In this document: piece after piece, positions 6,413-7,402 of the stretch
Layout of the letters: each line of letters begins with the position of its first letter
Position numbering within the stretch: position 1 is the first letter of the stretch
Assembly: GCA_023228285.1 (NCBI GenBank)
Contig: JALOBM010000093.1
Location: 1 to 7,402 of the forward strand
Direction of reading: 5' to 3'
Origin: Candidatus Cloacimonadota bacterium
Lineage (GTDB): Bacteria > Cloacimonadota > Cloacimonadia > Cloacimonadales > Cloacimonadaceae
DNA: 7,402 nt
Position numbers and translations under genes: made by a program
Notes under the pieces: model-generated
Databases searched by the model: none
What the model was told of the DNA's origin: nothing
The model's input: the letters and a program-made list of their open reading frames with translations, nothing else

Positions 6413-7017
6413 CCAAGACTTTTTCCCACATGAACGGAGAAGAGTACTTAATCGTACATCACAAGGGCCTATATCAAGAAATCAAAGATGTAATAGCTAA
6501 TATTGATGCTGAATCATGCAAAACCAAAATCAGCAAAGAGAAGACTATGCAGGGTAAAATGCTTTATAGCCCGACTGACCTCAATGCTAATTTTAAAAGC
6601 CATTTCGCAGATTTGAATTGGTCAGAGACAAGGTATAGCTACTACATAACCCTTGATCGGGACTTGATGCTGATGAGCTTGGATATGACTGCGGCTCAAC
6701 AAAAGAAATTCCTCGAATCTAAAGGGGAAAAGAACCCAATATTTAGCTACAATCAAACAGACTTCGTAAAAGAAAAGGTGGCAGTGGAAGTGCAGTTCGG
6801 CAAGTATGCTTTCGTTGCCTTTGATTTGTTTGTTAAGCACATGCTATTTTATTCAGGAGGTGTTATCAACTTAGGAATTGAGATATTGCCAATGAAGTCC
6901 TTGCAATCCCAGATGTCCAGTGGGGTTGCATATTATGAAGGGGAGGTTTACAATATCATGAGACAAGGCCGAAGTAGCCCTCCAGTGCCATTGCTAATTA
7001 TTGGTATTGAACTGTGA
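6370..7017 (+). CDS. Type II restriction endonuclease, BstYI/BglII family (predicted R^GATCY cutter)
   Basis: The nuclease partner of the methyltransferase cuts unmodified foreign DNA. In the 215-residue reading, QTDFVKEKVAVEVQFGKY (129-146) contains D131, E140 and Q142. The spacing D-x8-E-x-Q equals that of BglII D84, E93 and Q95, the metal-binding active site. From memory, the protein follows BstYI (about 203 residues, R^GATCY) almost end to end: FSHMNGEEY, IDAESCKTKISKEKT, SYNQTDFVKE, VEVQFGKY, FDLFVKHM, EILPMK, MSSGVAYYEGE and IMRQGR all have close counterparts. The start is uncertain. TTG 6370 has no ribosome binding site. ATG 6430, 17 nt past the methyltransferase stop, gives 195 residues but drops RIAKTFSH, which appears conserved in BstYI; GAGGAG at 6402-6407 is 22 nt upstream of it. 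A non-standard ATA at 6409 would match the BstYI start best. I give the longest version. Confidence 0.88.
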   Translation: MGKPKHLWRAKRRIAKTFSHMNGEEYLIVHHKGLYQEIKDVIANIDAESCKTKISKEKTMQGKMLYSPTDLNANFKSHFADLNWSETRYSYYITLDRDLMLMSLDMTAAQQKKFLESKGEKNPIFSYNQTDFVKEKVAVEVQFGKYAFVAFDLFVKHMLFYSGGVINLGIEILPMKSLQSQMSSGVAYYEGEVYNIMRQGRSSPPVPLLIIGIEL

Positions 7018-7065
7018 TCATCTTACCTGGGTTCAGTAGGCAGATTTAGCCAAGGGTTGCTTAAG

Positions 7066-7088
7066 TGTGGTATTTTTTGCCACATTTT
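7066..7088 (+). terminator. Weak intrinsic terminator after the endonuclease gene
   Basis: TGTGG (7066-7070) pairs with CCACA (7080-7084), a 5-bp stem with a 9-nt T-rich loop, followed by TTTT (7085-7088). It starts 48 nt past the nuclease stop. The short stem makes it doubtful. Confidence 0.35.
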
Positions 7089-7126
7089 ACGGTAGATTCC
7101 ACAACAATCGTCGAAAAATCTATGGA

Positions 7127-7402
7127 TTATGGCGATAGATATAAATAAAGTTTCTGGTTACTTGAACAACGCATTATATCCTGATTATGGATTATGTGGT
7201 CAAGTACTTTGTATCGACTGTTATCCAAATGATTACAGTCGTTCACTGGTCTTCTTGGTACTGGTTTTATCCTGTAGCAATTTAGCGATATTATGAATGG
7301 ACGGGGAACCTGTTGCGCATAAACCAAATAGCATATCTTTGAAGAACTTCTTTACTGGTTTTGAGCATCCTTCACTTGCTTTTTTGCTGAATTCTGATAA
7401 AT
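7127..7402 (-). pseudogene. Frameshifted N-terminal part of a DDE (IS4-like) transposase, cut by the window edge
   Basis: Reading the minus strand from the right edge, codons from 7400 to 7236 give an open frame with KPVKKFFKDMLFGLCATGSP and IAKLLQDKTSTKKTSERL, which resembles the N-terminal part of IS4-superfamily transposases (pattern KF..DMLYGL.ASGS...IA..L.....KKT.ERL). A TAA at 7233-7235 then ends the frame. The protein-like sequence resumes at once in another frame as NHLDNSRYKVLDHIIHNQDI and ends at a TAA at 7127, before any catalytic aspartate I can recognise. One extra base or a two-base loss near 7233 explains the shift. The true start lies outside the window. The element is therefore inactive unless frameshifting restores it and catalytic residues exist elsewhere. 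Family assignment is from memory; superfamily fair, exact family unknown. Confidence 0.65.

Noticed and set aside
7127..7327. Separate 66-codon hypothetical gene on the minus strand
   Set aside because: Its latter part continues the upstream transposase frame after a frameshift, so it is treated as part of the transposase pseudogene.

Overview
This window looks like chromosomal DNA from an uncultured anaerobic bacterium of moderate GC content. The closest fit I can suggest is a member of Candidatus Cloacimonadota or a similar amino-acid-fermenting anaerobe. This is tentative: it rests on the combination of a COG2403-type (cyclic 2,3-diphosphoglycerate synthetase-like) GTPase, a catabolic-type carbamate kinase, a bacterial GlnRS and a small TM1266/ACT-like protein, not on any marker gene.

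Layout. (1) Positions 1-200 are a leader with no convincing gene. (2) Positions 201-2606 (+) hold a two-gene unit: the P-loop GTPase and carbamate kinase (arcC), separated by a strong hairpin. (3) Positions 2607-2805 are a convergent intergenic region with a tandem repeat, a long inverted repeat and a clear intrinsic terminator that serves the minus strand. (4) Positions 2806-4764 (-) hold an operon of glnS followed 21 nt downstream by a small ACT-like protein gene. (5) Positions 4765-5446 have no intact gene but contain repeated regulatory-looking motifs and, on the minus strand, the first ~30 codons of a phage-type GH24 lysozyme with its ribosome binding site: a phage relic. (6) Positions 5447-7017 (+) hold a compact type II restriction-modification system, a beta-class (TSPPY) DNA methyltransferase and a BstYI/BglII-family endonuclease, behind a near-consensus sigma70 promoter. 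(7) Positions 7018-7402 hold a weak terminator and a frameshifted, edge-truncated transposase fragment on the minus strand.

How it fits together. The left 4.8 kb is housekeeping and energy metabolism: carbamate kinase recovers ATP from carbamoyl phosphate, glnS charges tRNA-Gln, and the GTPase may act with arcC. The right 2.6 kb is accessory DNA. The restriction system sits between a phage lysozyme remnant and a dead insertion sequence, as expected for an insertion hotspot. The most informative item is the restriction endonuclease. It retains the D-x8-E-x-Q catalytic spacing of BglII and resembles BstYI closely over almost its whole length, so its predicted target is RGATCY. Its translation start is puzzling, because the family-conserved N-terminus lies upstream of the first ATG and overlaps the methyltransferase stop codon.
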